Shown one piece after another: positions 18,804-30,217 of a stretch of 37,064 nucleotides of DNA. The DNA is from Capniomyces stellatus (Eukaryota; Kickxellomycota; Harpellomycetes; Harpellales; Legeriomycetaceae). The translations under genes and the position numbers were made by a program. Where the stretch lies: positions 1 through 37,064 of the forward strand of contig LUVW01000040.1 in NCBI GenBank assembly GCA_001661515.1. The letters are read 5' to 3'. Below the pieces are notes generated by a model. The model searched no databases. It was not told the origin of the DNA and was given only the letters and a program-made list of their open reading frames with translations. Within the stretch, counting starts at the first letter, position 1; each line of letters opens with the position of its first letter.

Positions 18804-21800
18804 ATGAATAGTTTTACCAACGTTAAACAACTTTTGCAACTAGCTTCAAGCGAGCTTACTCGCTCAAATCGTGATGTTGACGTGCTTGCGGTTATAACGG
18901 CTGCCAAGACGCAATTCCACGTAAAACCCAACTTTTACGGCAAGCTTTTAAAGCTTGTTTTATTCAACTTCAGTCCCCAGACTGTAGGAATAATAGACAT
19001 AATACTCTTTTGTATTATGTTTAGTGTCAGATTTGATTTCTTCCATCCGTTTAGCTCCTATAACGGCTTGGGTATAGGCACCAATACTTGTAATGGTGTG
19101 CTTGAAATTGACTTTCTAAACATGCAGTTTAGAATTAAATTGACAGTTCCTGGCAGTACTTTGACACCTTTGCTTAACAAAAACAAGGTACTTGCAAAGT
19201 TTGGGAAGTTAATCAGTGTGTGGCTCGAAACCGGTATAGTCCGGCCATTCTTTACCACTGATATTAGTTCTAGGCCTACCAAGTACAAAGAACTGGTGGG
19301 TTTTCCTTCAAAAATGAACCACGCTTTTGCCGCAGTAAGAGATGGTGATTTGGAGGGAAGGACCACTGATGGTGGATTAAATACGCCTAGGTTCCAAAGG
19401 ATTAAAGAAACAAAGAATGACCTACAGTTCGGTTATGACATTGATGCTGTGTTTGGTGCAATCCACTTTTCAGATGTGGAGAACGTGTTCAAAAACGTCA
19501 TTAGCATCAGCATCGATCTAGCCGCTACTTGTAGGATCATCTGCAAGGAGTTCCCCATTTTCATGGGGAAATTTGTTAGTATTCAGGAGTTGGAGTGTCT
19601 AAGGATCGGTAGCTACACTACCGGTATTGGCAGCTTTTCAATCCACCTGGTGTTCCCATACTTGGGTAAGATTAAAAGGTCTTGGTCGCAGTGTACCGCA
19701 CTCAGCAATTTCAACCTCGAGTGTGTAATGGCCGAATTTGTGAGGCTGTTGGTTGAAGAAAATACACTGGCTTCCAAGTGCACATTGGATTCCATCAGAA
19801 AGTCCAATGTGTACATTATTGATCAAGGTAAGTGCAAGTTTAACTTGCAGCCAGGTTGCATTTCACTGTTTTTTGATGCTGTCAAGAAAGTTATTTTATC
19901 TTTGGGATCTGTAAAGACACCATCGATGACGCCTTTTGTATTTTTCGAGCTTTTTGGGTGCAAAGAATATACTTTAGCTGAAAGTATTGCCAAAAGCATA
20001 AAGGCGGTCAGTGATGCAATTTCATACACCATTGGTAACAACGTTTACTTTGATGTATGCATGAGCTTCACTGGAAATAACAATAGTGGGGAAAATTTAT
20101 ATTACTCACTTCCAGCATCACATTTCAAGCAGTTGAAATCGCTAGGCATCTACAAAGCCTACCTGGTAAATGATCTTAATGACTTTAATAAAGCCCAGTA
20201 TGTCATCAAGAACGGCGCGGTAAAACATGATATTTTTGGCCTTCAAAAAGTTAATCACTACAACCCGCTGGTATATCAGCTGCTAACAAGGGAGACACGA
20301 ACTTATAAGTACCCGCAGTTTACTTATAATTGCATCGAGAGGAACTTTTTTGGGCAGCCAACAGAAAGTGGCGGGAATGGGGATAGGTTGCTTGAAGACT
20401 TCAGGCGAATCCCCCAGAGACTGAGAAATGACAGGCCGGTCAACCTCCAGTATCGAATGGAGTTGACTCTTGGATCAGTTGGACTGATAGACTCTGAGGA
20501 GTACTATCATAGCTGCTTGGATGACAAGGATATTGTCATAGCTGACACTCAAATGGTAGACCATTTTTTTTTTTACATATTAAATAGTACTTGTGTATAG
20601 CTGTTGACTCTCTCAAAGCATATATCAGTTGAATCGGCATATACTAACAATCCATTATTATGTGCACTTTTTTTAGGTTATGGATTTGGTCAAGTACTTT
20701 GCTGACCATTTCATCAACATGTTGGAAGGACCCAAACAAACGGTATTTGATTATATCAATGTATTGTTTTTTGAGGTCCTGGTAATTGAGTTTTTTTTGA
20801 GGGGTGGAAAGGACATTTCCATCCTGACAAAAAGATTCAGAGCCAAGTTGAAGAGCATGGCAACATGTTCTTTGGCTACTCCAAACTTGAACGGTGTTGT
20901 AAAAAATGATGATGATCTTCTTGACGAGTATGTCAATATACTCAAAAGATTGATTCATTACAACAAAGGCATAGTTATTGCTAGTAAAAATAGATATTAT
21001 AACGTGTTGAGGTCGTTTACGATCGATGAAACCAATGATTTCTTAGATTACATGTTTGCAGCGTATATTTCAGAATTTCTGGTGATATATCGCGTAGACC
21101 AAGCAAGCTTATTGGCCAAACAACACCGTGCTGGAATTTACTCAAATTCCAGCGTTTTATTGGCTGATTACGTGATCAAACTGATTGATCTTTCCTCTAG
21201 ACCAGAGGTTTTCAAGAGCTTTACATTCTTTTGTTTGCTCAAGATTGCCATTGGTCAAAGAGAGCTCAGTTCAGAAATCATCACTGGTCAATTCAAGTTG
21301 TTTTTGACGGCTAGAAGGATTAGATATCTTTTCAATCTTGACGTCAATAATATTTTGAAGCCATCGAAACTCAAGCTGGTTGGCTACGCCACTCAACCAT
21401 TGGGTTGCTTTGACAAGAATCTAACAGTCAAAGCAATTCAAGATGAAATCAGTCAGATCAGGAGCCAGTCAAAACGCCAGAAAACAACCTGGTGTGATAA
21501 AAAGCTGGGAAGAATACACAAGGGTCTGCTGCTGAACGAGGACGCCGGAAGTTCAAGGCGTAACTTTAAGTCGGTGTTTAGCGACCCCAGATATGGGTTT
21601 ATTTTTGCCGAGTCAACTGAAAAGATTAAGGACGGATACAAGCGGTTTGAAAAGGCTATCCGGGACGATAACAAGAGGCTAATTGATGCTGTTCTGCGTC
21701 AATCCAGGCGGTTTAGTCCTGATCTCGTTCAGGTAAAAGACATAGTTGACGACCTGGAAAATTGGTATGGCGTCGAATTATCTGAGGAATCCATCAACAA

Positions 21801-23176
21801 CATCCAGCGGCTATTGGATCATGCCAACTGCAAAGAGGTGACGCCAGCGATATTGCCATCTTTCAATGATGAGCTTGACTTGAGCATCGATTACAACGCT
21901 CAGTCATCATCAGTAATCGATATAGGCCATCTTGATAGAATAGTCTATACTCAAGATGGGCCCGAGTTCGATTCCGAGTCAGAGCAAGGTTCGGATCAAG
22001 ATGAAATTCAGGATTTGGAGGAAGATTCGGAGGAGGATTTGGACGTGTATTTGGAGGATGATTCAGACCAAATTCAATTATCAGAGGCAGAATCAGGCTC
22101 GGACGGTGAAATTATGGATCAGCTCAATCTCTTATTACAAGACGAGTATGAGTCCACATTCTCGGATAAAGAGTTTGTGCCCGAGCAGAGCATAAGCAGA
22201 AACATTGGCCCGCCCTTATTAACAAGGAGCAGATTTCAGCCAGGTGAATTGACTGAATCACCAGCAAATAATAGTAAGTTAATTTAATTTATTTGCTTAT
22301 TTCTTTTGCAAAAATTCATTATTGCAACTATATATTATGAGTTTTATTGGCAACATAATCAACAAAACAAACTGATAGAATTCAATTCAAATTGATATTG
22401 ATTAAATTGATTAAATTGATTTTTTAATTTGATATTAACTTTATTAAAAAATAATAGTTATAGGTCAAGATAGAAATGGAAAGAGGAGGGAGGGGCTATC
22501 ACTCACACCTGCCTCAGCAAAGAGATTCAAAGTTGAGGTTGAAATGGCCAAGGGACTAACTCCAGAACCAACATCACCATCGCCATCACCATCGCCATCA
22601 CCATCGCCATCGTCATCACCATCGCCAATACCATTACCATTACCAGCATCATCAGCACCAGCATCATCAGTACCAACATCACCATTACCATTGCCAATAC
22701 TATCGCCATCGTCATCGTCAATACCATCGCCATCTCCATCACCATCACCATCACCATCGCCATTACCAATACCATTACCATTTTCAACATCATCAGCACC
22801 AACATCACCAGCATTATCAGCACCAACATCAGCACCAACATCACCATCGCCATCACCATCACCATCGCTATCACCATCGCCATTACCAATACCATTACCA
22901 TTTTCAACATCATCAGCACCAACATCACCAGCATTATCAGCACCAACATCAGCACCAACATCACCATCGCCATCACCATCACCATCGCTATCACCATCGC
23001 CATTACCAATACCATTACCATTTTCAACATCATCAGCACCAACATCACCAGCATCATCACCAGCATCATCACCAGCATCATCACCAGCATCATCACCAGC
23101 ACCAACATCACCAGCACCAACATCATCACCAGCACCAACATCACCAGAACCAACATCATCACCATCACCAACATCA
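18804..23176 (+). CDS. Unrecognised multi-exon protein with Ser/Pro repeat tail, copy 2 (main copy)
   Basis: The ATG at 18804 is 14 codons inside an open TTG frame. Exon 1 runs to 20594 (donor GTATAG) or 20555 (GTAGAC); both are phase 0. The intron has TACTAAC at 20643-20649 and TTTTTTTAG, and exon 2 starts at 20677. Exon 2 ends at 22273 (GTAAGT donor). A phase-1 intron with ATTAAC and TTATAG leads to exon 3 at 22464, which is open to the N at 23177; the phase fits. Residues 1 to about 1040 look globular and match no family I know; exon 2 ends in an acidic Asp/Glu/Ser stretch. Exon 3 opens with a basic, possibly nuclear-targeting segment (NGKRREG...AKRFKVEVE), then long Ser-Pro/Thr-Ser-Pro repeats. 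The likely 3' end is at 31164-31694. Function unknown. Confidence 0.75.
20595..20676 (+). other. Intron 1 of the unrecognised gene
   Basis: Acceptor TTTTTTTAG at 20668-20676 with the perfect yeast-like branch site TACTAAC about 27 bases upstream. The donor is either GTATAG at 20595 or GTAGAC at 20556; both keep phase 0. I prefer 20595 for donor quality, but the T-rich run 20562-20575 would look more natural inside an intron. Confidence 0.65.
22274..22463 (+). other. Intron 2 of the unrecognised gene
   Basis: 190 bp: donor GTAAGT at 22274, branch-like ATTAAC near 22434-22439, acceptor TTATAG at 22458-22463. The exons join in phase 1, completing an AGT serine codon and leading into the Ser/Pro repeat frame. 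Confidence 0.7.
22544..23176 (+). repeat. Ser/Pro-coding tandem repeats, 120-bp unit
   Basis: CCATCA/CCATCG-rich coding repeat. A 120-bp unit (40 residues, including LPIPLPFSTSS and APTSPALSAPTSAPTSP) recurs about 2.5 times from about 22761, followed by shorter ASSP and PAPTS repeats. The period keeps the frame. The same units appear again at 30740-31160. Long minus-strand frames of Met/Val here are shadows of the repeat. Confidence 0.9.
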
Positions 23177-23177
23177 N

Positions 23178-23933
23178 GAAATCAGTCAGATCAGGAGCCA
23201 GTCAAAACGCCAGAAAACAACCTGGTGTGATAAAAAGCTGGGAAGAATACACAAGGGTCTGCTGCTGAACGAGGACGCCGGAAGTTCAAGGCGTAACTTT
23301 AAGTCGGTGTTTAGCGACCCCAGATATGGGTTTATTTTTGCCGAGTCAACTGAAAAGATTAAGGACGGATACAAGCGGTTTGAAAAGGCTATCCGGGACG
23401 ATAACAAGAGGCTAATTGATGCTGTTCTGCGTCAATCCAGGCGGTTTAGTCCTGATCTCGTTCAGGTAAAAGACATAGTTGACGACCTGGAAAATTGGTA
23501 TGGCGTCGAATTATCTGAGGAATCCATCAACAACATCCAGCGGCTATTGGATCATGCCAACTGCAAAGAGGTGACGCCAGCGATATTGCCATCTTTCAAT
23601 GATGAGCTTGACTTGAGCATCGATTACAACGCTCAGTCATCATCAGTAATCAATGTAGGCCATCCTGGTAGAATATTCTACACTCAAGATGGGCCCGAGT
23701 TTGATACCGAGTCAGAGCAAGGTTCAGACCAAGACGAAAATCAGGATTTGGAGGAGGATTCAGACCAAATTGAATTATCAGAGGCAGAATCAGACTTGAA
23801 CGATGAAATTATGGAGCAGCTCAATCTCATATTACAAGACGAGTATGAGTCCACATTCTCAGATAAAGAGTTTGTGCCCGAGCAGAGCACAAGTAAAAAC
23901 ATTGGCTTGCCTTTATTAACAAGGAGCTGTTAG
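23178..23933 (+). pseudogene. Partial exon-2 copy (copy 3) of the unrecognised gene
   Basis: Starts immediately after the N at 23177 at the codons for EISQIRSQSKRQK, corresponding to 21446. It matches the main copy without a change I could see up to about 21915 (SSSVI). After that it differs at many residues (NVGHPGRIF for DIGHLDRIV, DENQ for DEIQ) and lacks 13 acidic residues. It matches again to LLTRS, then ends abruptly with TGT TAG inside a palindrome. It has no 5' half and no exon 3. Either a true truncated paralogue or a misjoined second allele whose 5' identical part comes from contig overlap. Confidence 0.7.
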
Positions 23934-23966
23934 TATATGGTATAATATATTATACCATATACTAAC
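23929..23966. repeat. Perfect 38-bp palindrome
   Basis: Two 19-bp arms (GTTAGTATATGGTATAATA and its exact complement) with no spacer. It lies at the point where homology of copy 3 to the main gene ends, and provides the stop codon TAG at 23931-23933. The right arm ends in TACTAAC, the same hexamer context (CATATACTAACAA) as the branch site of intron 1. No gene depends on it in an obvious way. Confidence 0.95.
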
Positions 23967-24762
23967 AATTGATTTTGTTGGATTAGGTGTTGGTATTAGT
24001 GTAGTAATGTTATATTTACACTTAAATATTGTTAATTTATTTTATATAGTTTCAACATCCTATTGTTTAATATTTTGAAATGTAGCTTGTGTATTATGAG
24101 AAAATTGATGAGAGTAATTAACATACTCATGGTCATTTGAAGTATTTCAAATAATAATTAGGGATTAGACAAAGTTGAGAGTTGGTTTATTTTTATTTTG
24201 TCTTTATTAATAACTTTCATCTTGATTATTTTTCAAAGAAATATTTTTTTTTATCATTTTTTAAGAAAATTATTATTTTTTATTATTATTTTTTAAATAA
24301 ACTATATAAAATATAGGAAAATATTTATTAAATTACTGATTGGTAAATATTGACGCATTACAAAATAATTTGTATAGTTTATTAGTTTCTAGTTTCAGAA
24401 TATTAATAAGAGTAATAAAATTAAATAGAATTATTTATAAAACAAATAATTATTATAAAATATCCAAAATCACAACACCAGCCTTTTATTTTATAGTAGC
24501 ATTTCATTGGATAGCTTTCCAATAATTTTAAAACCACAAAAAATAAAAATAAACATTTTGAATAATAACATGCCTACATTTCCAAAACAGCTCAATCTTA
24601 CTACCCACTCTTAAACGATCAATTATTGCCATTATAGCACACTACTAATTAACTAATTTATAATTGTCAAGACACTTGTTTCAAAAAAAAAGTTGGTGAT
24701 AATTCAGTTAATATTTACTAGGATTGGTAGCAAAAGTCGGAAATATTAATAATAAAAACTAA
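23967..24762. other. AT-rich intergenic spacer
   Basis: I see no gene, RNA gene or mobile-element end here. Poly-T and poly-A tracts dominate. The segment just upstream of 24762 is the putative promoter of the WDR24-like gene. Confidence 0.5.
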
Positions 24763-24798
24763 ATGGTGGAACTGGATATCGTATTGTGCCCAAGATGA
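24763..24798 (+). promoter_or_regulatory. 12-codon upstream ORF overlapping the WDR24-like start codon
   Basis: ATG at 24763 opens a short frame (MVELDIVLCPR) whose TGA (24796-24798) overlaps the main ATG at 24795-24797 as ATGA. Ribosomes that start here would terminate on the main start codon, an arrangement that can lower or condition translation by reinitiation. It works only if the transcript starts upstream of 24763, which I cannot see. Confidence 0.45.
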
Positions 24799-25047
24799 TT
24801 AATCAAAACGGCCTCAAGGGAACAGATAAAATCAATAGAAAACGACCAAAACGATTCTATTTACATGGTAATGAACAGGATGATCTTGGAACAAGCGTTA
24901 GCGCTAGCGAGCATGCAGCCAGTATTGGTTCGAGTGTTGGAATTGGAATGAATTTTGGAACTGGTGTGGGAATTGGAGTATCAAGTGGGAATATAAATTT
25001 AATTGGAAGTGGAGGTGGTATGGGAATGGGTATAGGTATGGGAATGA

Positions 25048-25088
<41 letters not shown>

Positions 25089-28000
25089 AATATGGAGTAT
25101 GGTCTGGACATTGGTGGTAATATGGAGCCGGTATTGGAAAGTGATATTAATGAATGGGGAGGTTTGGCAGAGTCGGTGGGGTTGTCTAACGCTGATCAGC
25201 CGTTGGCGGATTTATGGGGAAATGATAACTTTAACGAGAAGCCGAACCAAAGTAGTTTGATGGAAATTCGGAGGAAGACTCGGTGGGCGGGATTGGCAGC
25301 AGCTCCTGGTGTGGGAACAGCAGCGGCGCTGGCTGGGCAAGAAGGTGAACTAACTAAAAATATATATGCTAAAGTAGCTTTTAATTGTATATTAAAACCA
25401 GAAAATGACAGTAGTTTTAAATGTGGGGAAGATGTTAATTAACGTGTATGTGTATTGTTTAAATGGGGTTAGGTTTGGTGATTATGGATATAAATGAGGT
25501 TGGGATTTCATGGAAAAATAATCTGGTTGGTAAGATTAGACGGACACTGAGTGTGGACTTTCGTGATGTGTTATGGCCTACAGAGTCTACGATTATAACA
25601 GGAGCAAATGACGGAACGATATTGCTATGGGATCCAAATGCGCAAACAGGATCAGACCCTAAAGTATGTATCAGGGCAAGTAACAGAGCGGTAAATAGGC
25701 TAGCGATGCAGGCGGGCGAAAATGGGATGTTTTTTGGGGGGTTTCAGGATGGAGTTGTGCTGGGGTATGACGAGAGAACAAACATGAGAGCAGCGGGAAA
25801 AGCATATTCTGTTCAGCTAAAAACAGGGCCATCAGTAGCCAATGACATTTCGTGCAATCCAGTAAACGGATTACAGTTGGCAGTAGCTAGTGGGAACGGG
25901 AGAGTGAGCCTGTGGGACATTAGAATGGCCAAGGCAGCATATAGCTCAATATTTGCACACTCTTCAGGAAGAGCACAGTGTGTAGCATGGCACGAAAACG
26001 GGCAATTTGTTGCAAGCGGGGGGAGCGATGCGAATATTTATGTGTGGAGGGTGCAAGGGCTGGACAGTGCAATATCGGCGAATTGGGAGGGAGAGGAGAA
26101 GCTGGGTTCGGGTTCAAAGGCGTCTAAACCGGTGGTGGGGTTCAAGACGATAGCACATGTCAGAAGATTGGCGTGGAGGCCAGGGCACGAAACACAAATA
26201 GCTAGCTGTGCGCTAGTGATGGATAACAGAGTGGGGGTTTGGGACATGAACAGGCCAAGAAGAGTGTCGTTGTTTCATGACCTACATACAGAAAGCACAA
26301 CAGGAATACTGTGGAAAGATGGCAGCCATATGTGGTCGTGTGGAAGCGATGGCAGGTTTGCTATTTGCGATATGGACCAGAATATGTACGATGTGAAAAA
26401 CTACCTGAGTGTCAACTCTGCAGCACTTGGGCTGTACTCTGAAGCAGCGGTTGGGTATAGGGTAGACCAACAGCCGCAAGTGTGGGTATCAGGGGATACG
26501 TTTGATAACGACGCGTTTATTGGAGAGTTTTACCAAGTAGGCAACGACAAAAAGGGCAAGATTAAGGGAAAGTTGGATGCAGAGCCGGATGGCGAGCAGA
26601 ATGCTGGGCTGGGAATTAGTCAAAAGCAGAAGCCAAAGCTGAACCCCAAAGGAAGATACAAGTCAAGGGGCAGGCAGAAGGAGTATGGAGAGTTGGTAGC
26701 GAATGTGGATGGCTATATGGAGAAGGTTAAGCAGTCTTTGGAGAAAATAAGGGAGAAGCAAGAATTGGCAAGATTTTTCCCGCAAAAGATCAAGGCGTGT
26801 GCTGAAGAAATAGCGTTGGACCCAGAGCTAGGCACGGGGTATGGGGCAATATCGTACTTTGCGACCAACTACAGCATAAGTGTTGATAACGTGGTCAATA
26901 CATGCGAATACAACGCAATGGTTGCGAATAAGGCGGGCAGACACGACGTTGAAAAGGACTGGGAACTACTATCGTTTTTGTTTTCTGAAACTGTTGACTT
27001 TACATATCATGACTCGCGTGTTGATGGGTTGGGCGTTAGATACACTGGACACACTGATCTGAAAGACGATTTAGGCTTAGAAACCAAACCAAAGCGCCAC
27101 GAAGCCCAACTGACCAGCTGCCAGAAGGCTGAAAAGGCCTCCAAAACAAACATTGCCAAAGACATGGCGCACTTGCCAACTAGTTTATATTCAAACTCTG
27201 GATCGGACTCTGACTCTGACTCGAACTCTGATTCTAGGTATTCTTTAGACTTCAACTATATCTCGGGGATTGGATTAGGTGCTATAGATGAGTCTGGATC
27301 TGATTCCGAGTCTGACTCTGCAATTCGGATCTTAAACAAGAGCAATACCAATTTGGATGGCAGAACTGAAAAAGTCAAAACTTTCAGTATGCAACAGCGG
27401 TTGAGAGCCTTATATATCCAGTCACTACTAAACAAACAACACAAATGCTGTACCTCGCCAGCCTCCAACCACACTCGCTCTCATACACCACTTGCCACCA
27501 ATTCGGGCTACAATAGTTCAGTCAATATAATCCAGCTTGAAAACATCATAAATGCTCTAGGAAAGCAAGAAGCAAAGTCCACCAAAACAGCCTCAACAAG
27601 CATGTCACACATTAGCTTGGATGGCAGCGGAATAGGCCAGGAACAGGGCCACATTCTCTCTTTGGCTAGGAGCTTAAAGTCAAACTCAGCCTCTTTGTGC
27701 GATGTCAGACTTAAACACAGGCCCAAGTACAGATTTCGCAATCGTTCAAGGCTAGGCTGGAAACCCGGAAACAGTAGAAGCTTCTATGCCAACAGCGAAG
27801 GTCCAACAGCTGTATTAGGCGGGCCGTCTTCTTCGCCCAACAGTGAGGCGAAACCCAACATTCAAGTGCATCACTCAAGAACCAGCACCAAACTCATTTC
27901 ACATACACTTAACAGCCGATTAAAGAAAATGATGAATAAGCCAAGAGGTACCTCTAACATCCCAAAAAACAATGACTCACCAACAGATAATGAGTGGGAA

Positions 28001-29907
28001 ATAGAATTTGAAACAAACGACTACCACATAATAAACAACAGCAACAACATTGTTGTCAACGGTACACAGGTCTCGTTAGCTCCAAAACTTACTCCAAATC
28101 CCATCTATGATGATAAACGATACCCTGCTAGAAACATGACTATGGCGGGGTATATAAGCAAGAGATCAGGGTTTGGCGACACTTGGGGAGGTAAAATAGA
28201 CAGAGCAAATCCGCAGTACTCAAAAACAAAACCCCAGTCAAACCTCTCCACTACACCAACCCCTGTTTACAAGGCATTCCAACAGGCTCTGGCCAAGATG
28301 GCAAGCAAACCGCTTAAACACACGCCTGCTGACACTGACAAATCCAATAACAGATATCTAATTGGTAGTAGCAGCTTCAAGCACTCTGGCGGACCAAACG
28401 CAATCACGAACCCCAACCTAATAAAAAACTCAAATACAATCACCAACATGAATACTAATCAGATCTTTCTAGACAACAGAGTAAACAAACCACCCAAGCT
28501 TGCATATTTCCCAGATCCTAGCTACTTGGATTTGGCGGCTGAAAACAGGGAGAGGGTTGTGGGGTATAGAGTAAAGAGTAGGTCGATTTCAGTTCCAAGA
28601 CGTAAAACCAAAGCTAAAGCTGGGTCAAAGTCTAAATCGAAGCCAAAGTTGACAGCGAAACCAAAATCGGCTGTTGATGGCACAGTCTATGCCAGCCCAG
28701 TGCGTTTGAATAGGCTTGTGTTGGATGGCAAAATCGTTGACCGCAGGACTCGAAACGCTGAGGACTCGGGCTCTGGTGTTGATGTTGGTGATTATGTTGA
28801 CTTAGGTACTGGTGGTCGAGCTGGTACAGGCACAGGCCTTGATTCTGAATCTGAAGTTAGCCTTAACGGTGAATATAGCCATAAAAGCTCACATCGACGC
28901 AAATATAGCAGCAAAACGCAAAAGTACAGCGATTATGTAGATGTTGACTCCGACTACACCAGCTCCTGCTACTCGTCAAGCATGGATGAATCTAGAAACA
29001 GAGAGCGCGGTGCAACCAAAAGGAAAAATGCTGTTGAGAACCAAAACTTCAATAGCAAGTTTGGCAACCAAACAGACTCGCAGGCAGCCAAAGATGGTAC
29101 GGAAACCCCATCACCAAAACTAAACCCAGACCAGCGTCCAAGCACATCCATGGACTCCCACACCACAGCTTCGACAAGTTTAGGGCTGTCCTCAGCAACA
29201 AATTCCACACAAACACTTGACTCGCTCACGGCCTTTGCAAACAACTCGGGCGGCAACACAGACCTGAAGCTTCCGCCGCTTTCAGTGACCAAAAAAGAAG
29301 TTTCGATGGCTGTCAGCTTATGCGAGTATTACGCCGATAACGACGATTTGCAAATGGCCGTTACAATTGCACTGGTTCTGCGCAAGTTCATTGACCTGAC
29401 CAAGTGGCTCCGATTCCACGATATGCTGCTTTCTTACATGGACATTCTGAGCAAACTCAAGCTCTTTGTTCCCGCAAATCAGTGTCTCATTGCCTCAAAC
29501 GTCCCAAAACTCCAAGTACTGAGGTCATCCCACAACTACATCTCCTGGGACTGTGCAAATTGCTTTGCCTTGACTGAAATGACCAATGTTGGCTCTCCCA
29601 TCAGCTGCATCAACTGCCAAACCAATCATAACACTTGCTCTATTTGGTAAGTAACATACTACTCTAGTATTGCTATTTAATTTATTTATTATCTATTTAC
29701 TTTTATTTTATTTTACTTTATTTTATTTTTTGCTGCATTGTTTTTTTTAGCCACGGTCCTATAGTTGGTTTGTATTTGTGGTGTCAGGGCTGTGGTCACG
29801 GTGGCCACTCCTCCCACATCTCCAACTGGTTTGAATCTCTCGGCCAGTCTTTTTGCCCGACTGGATGTGGCCACAGTTGTACTTTTTTGGAACAAAACTC
29901 ACTTTAA
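24795..29907 (+). CDS. WDR24: WDR24/Sea2 homologue (GATOR2/SEACAT complex, TORC1 regulation)
   Basis: Exons 24795-25386, 25473-29646 and 29751-29907; about 1640 residues. The N-terminal 197 residues are low-complexity with a Gly-Met run. Residues about 200-500 form WD40 blades (GANDGTILLWD, ASGNGRVSLWDIRMA, ASGGSDANIYVWRV, SCALVMDNRVGVWDMNRP, TTGILWKDGSHMWSCGSDGRF) in the order of WDR24. A long linker with Ser/Asp clusters follows, then a conserved C-terminal helical/RING region: CANC, CINC, and after splicing HGPIVGLYLWCQGCGHGGH, NWF and CPTGCGHSC. That is the WDR24 RING-type module, an E3 ligase element in GATOR2. The family acts at the vacuole/lysosome to relieve GATOR1 inhibition of TORC1. 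It is longer than usual because of the linker. The frame is intact. The inner edge of intron 1 is the least certain. Confidence 0.9.
25387..25472 (+). other. Intron 1 of the WDR24-like gene
   Basis: 86 bp: donor GTATAT, branch-like ATTAAC near 25437-25442, acceptor GGTTAG. It joins two frames in matching phase (completing TGT). Without it the first frame stops at 25442. Other donors are possible, so the junction residues are tentative. Confidence 0.6.
29647..29750 (+). other. Intron 2 of the WDR24-like gene
   Basis: 104 bp, GTAAGT donor and TTTTTTTTAG acceptor. Splicing makes the codon TGC, a zinc-ligand cysteine of the RING (CSIC followed by HGP), and opens the last 51 codons. The long unspliced frame would end in a Trp instead. 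Confidence 0.9.
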
Positions 29908-30217
29908 AGCAAAGGCCGAATTTATTTTTCAAGCCTTGCTCTCATTTTCTTATTCTCTCTTTGTAATACTAGTTTTATTTACATATTCTTTATTTACCCC
30001 CTCCTCGATAAACTCTAACATTCTGCAATTACACTATTTGTTACTTTGCTTTAAACGTAAAAGTTTAACTCTGTCAATAACCTGATTGATTTTTTTATTT
30101 GAAGCAACTTGCAGTAATCGAGTATACTCTATACTACCTGTAAATAAAGTTTAATCATTATTAATTAAAATTTAGCTTCAATGCGTCTACTACCTACGAT
30201 ATACACAAACAAAATAA
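29908..30217. other. Spacer, 3' flank of the WDR24-like gene
   Basis: No gene seen. AT-rich, with AATAAA-like motifs near 30142 that could serve in 3' end formation. Confidence 0.4.

Noticed and set aside
22527..23174. Long minus-strand Met/Val/Leu frame
   Set aside because: Antisense shadow of the CCATCA/CCATCG Ser/Pro-coding repeat; same at 30607-31500. Such repeats leave several frames open, with no start context or domain.
22544..23176. CRISPR-like array
   Set aside because: Repeats are contiguous, coding and in register with no unique spacers, and the genome is eukaryotic.
13920..23176. Idea that ankyrin/F-box genes and unknown large proteins mark an integrated large DNA virus
   Set aside because: The unknown gene has spliceosomal introns, neighbours are host genes and retroelements, and no viral hallmark gene (capsid, packaging ATPase, polymerase) is visible.
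23935..23986. Intron starting in the palindrome (GTATAT...TACTAAC...ATTAG)
   Set aside because: The signals look good, but joining gives an immediate stop and no continuing frame.
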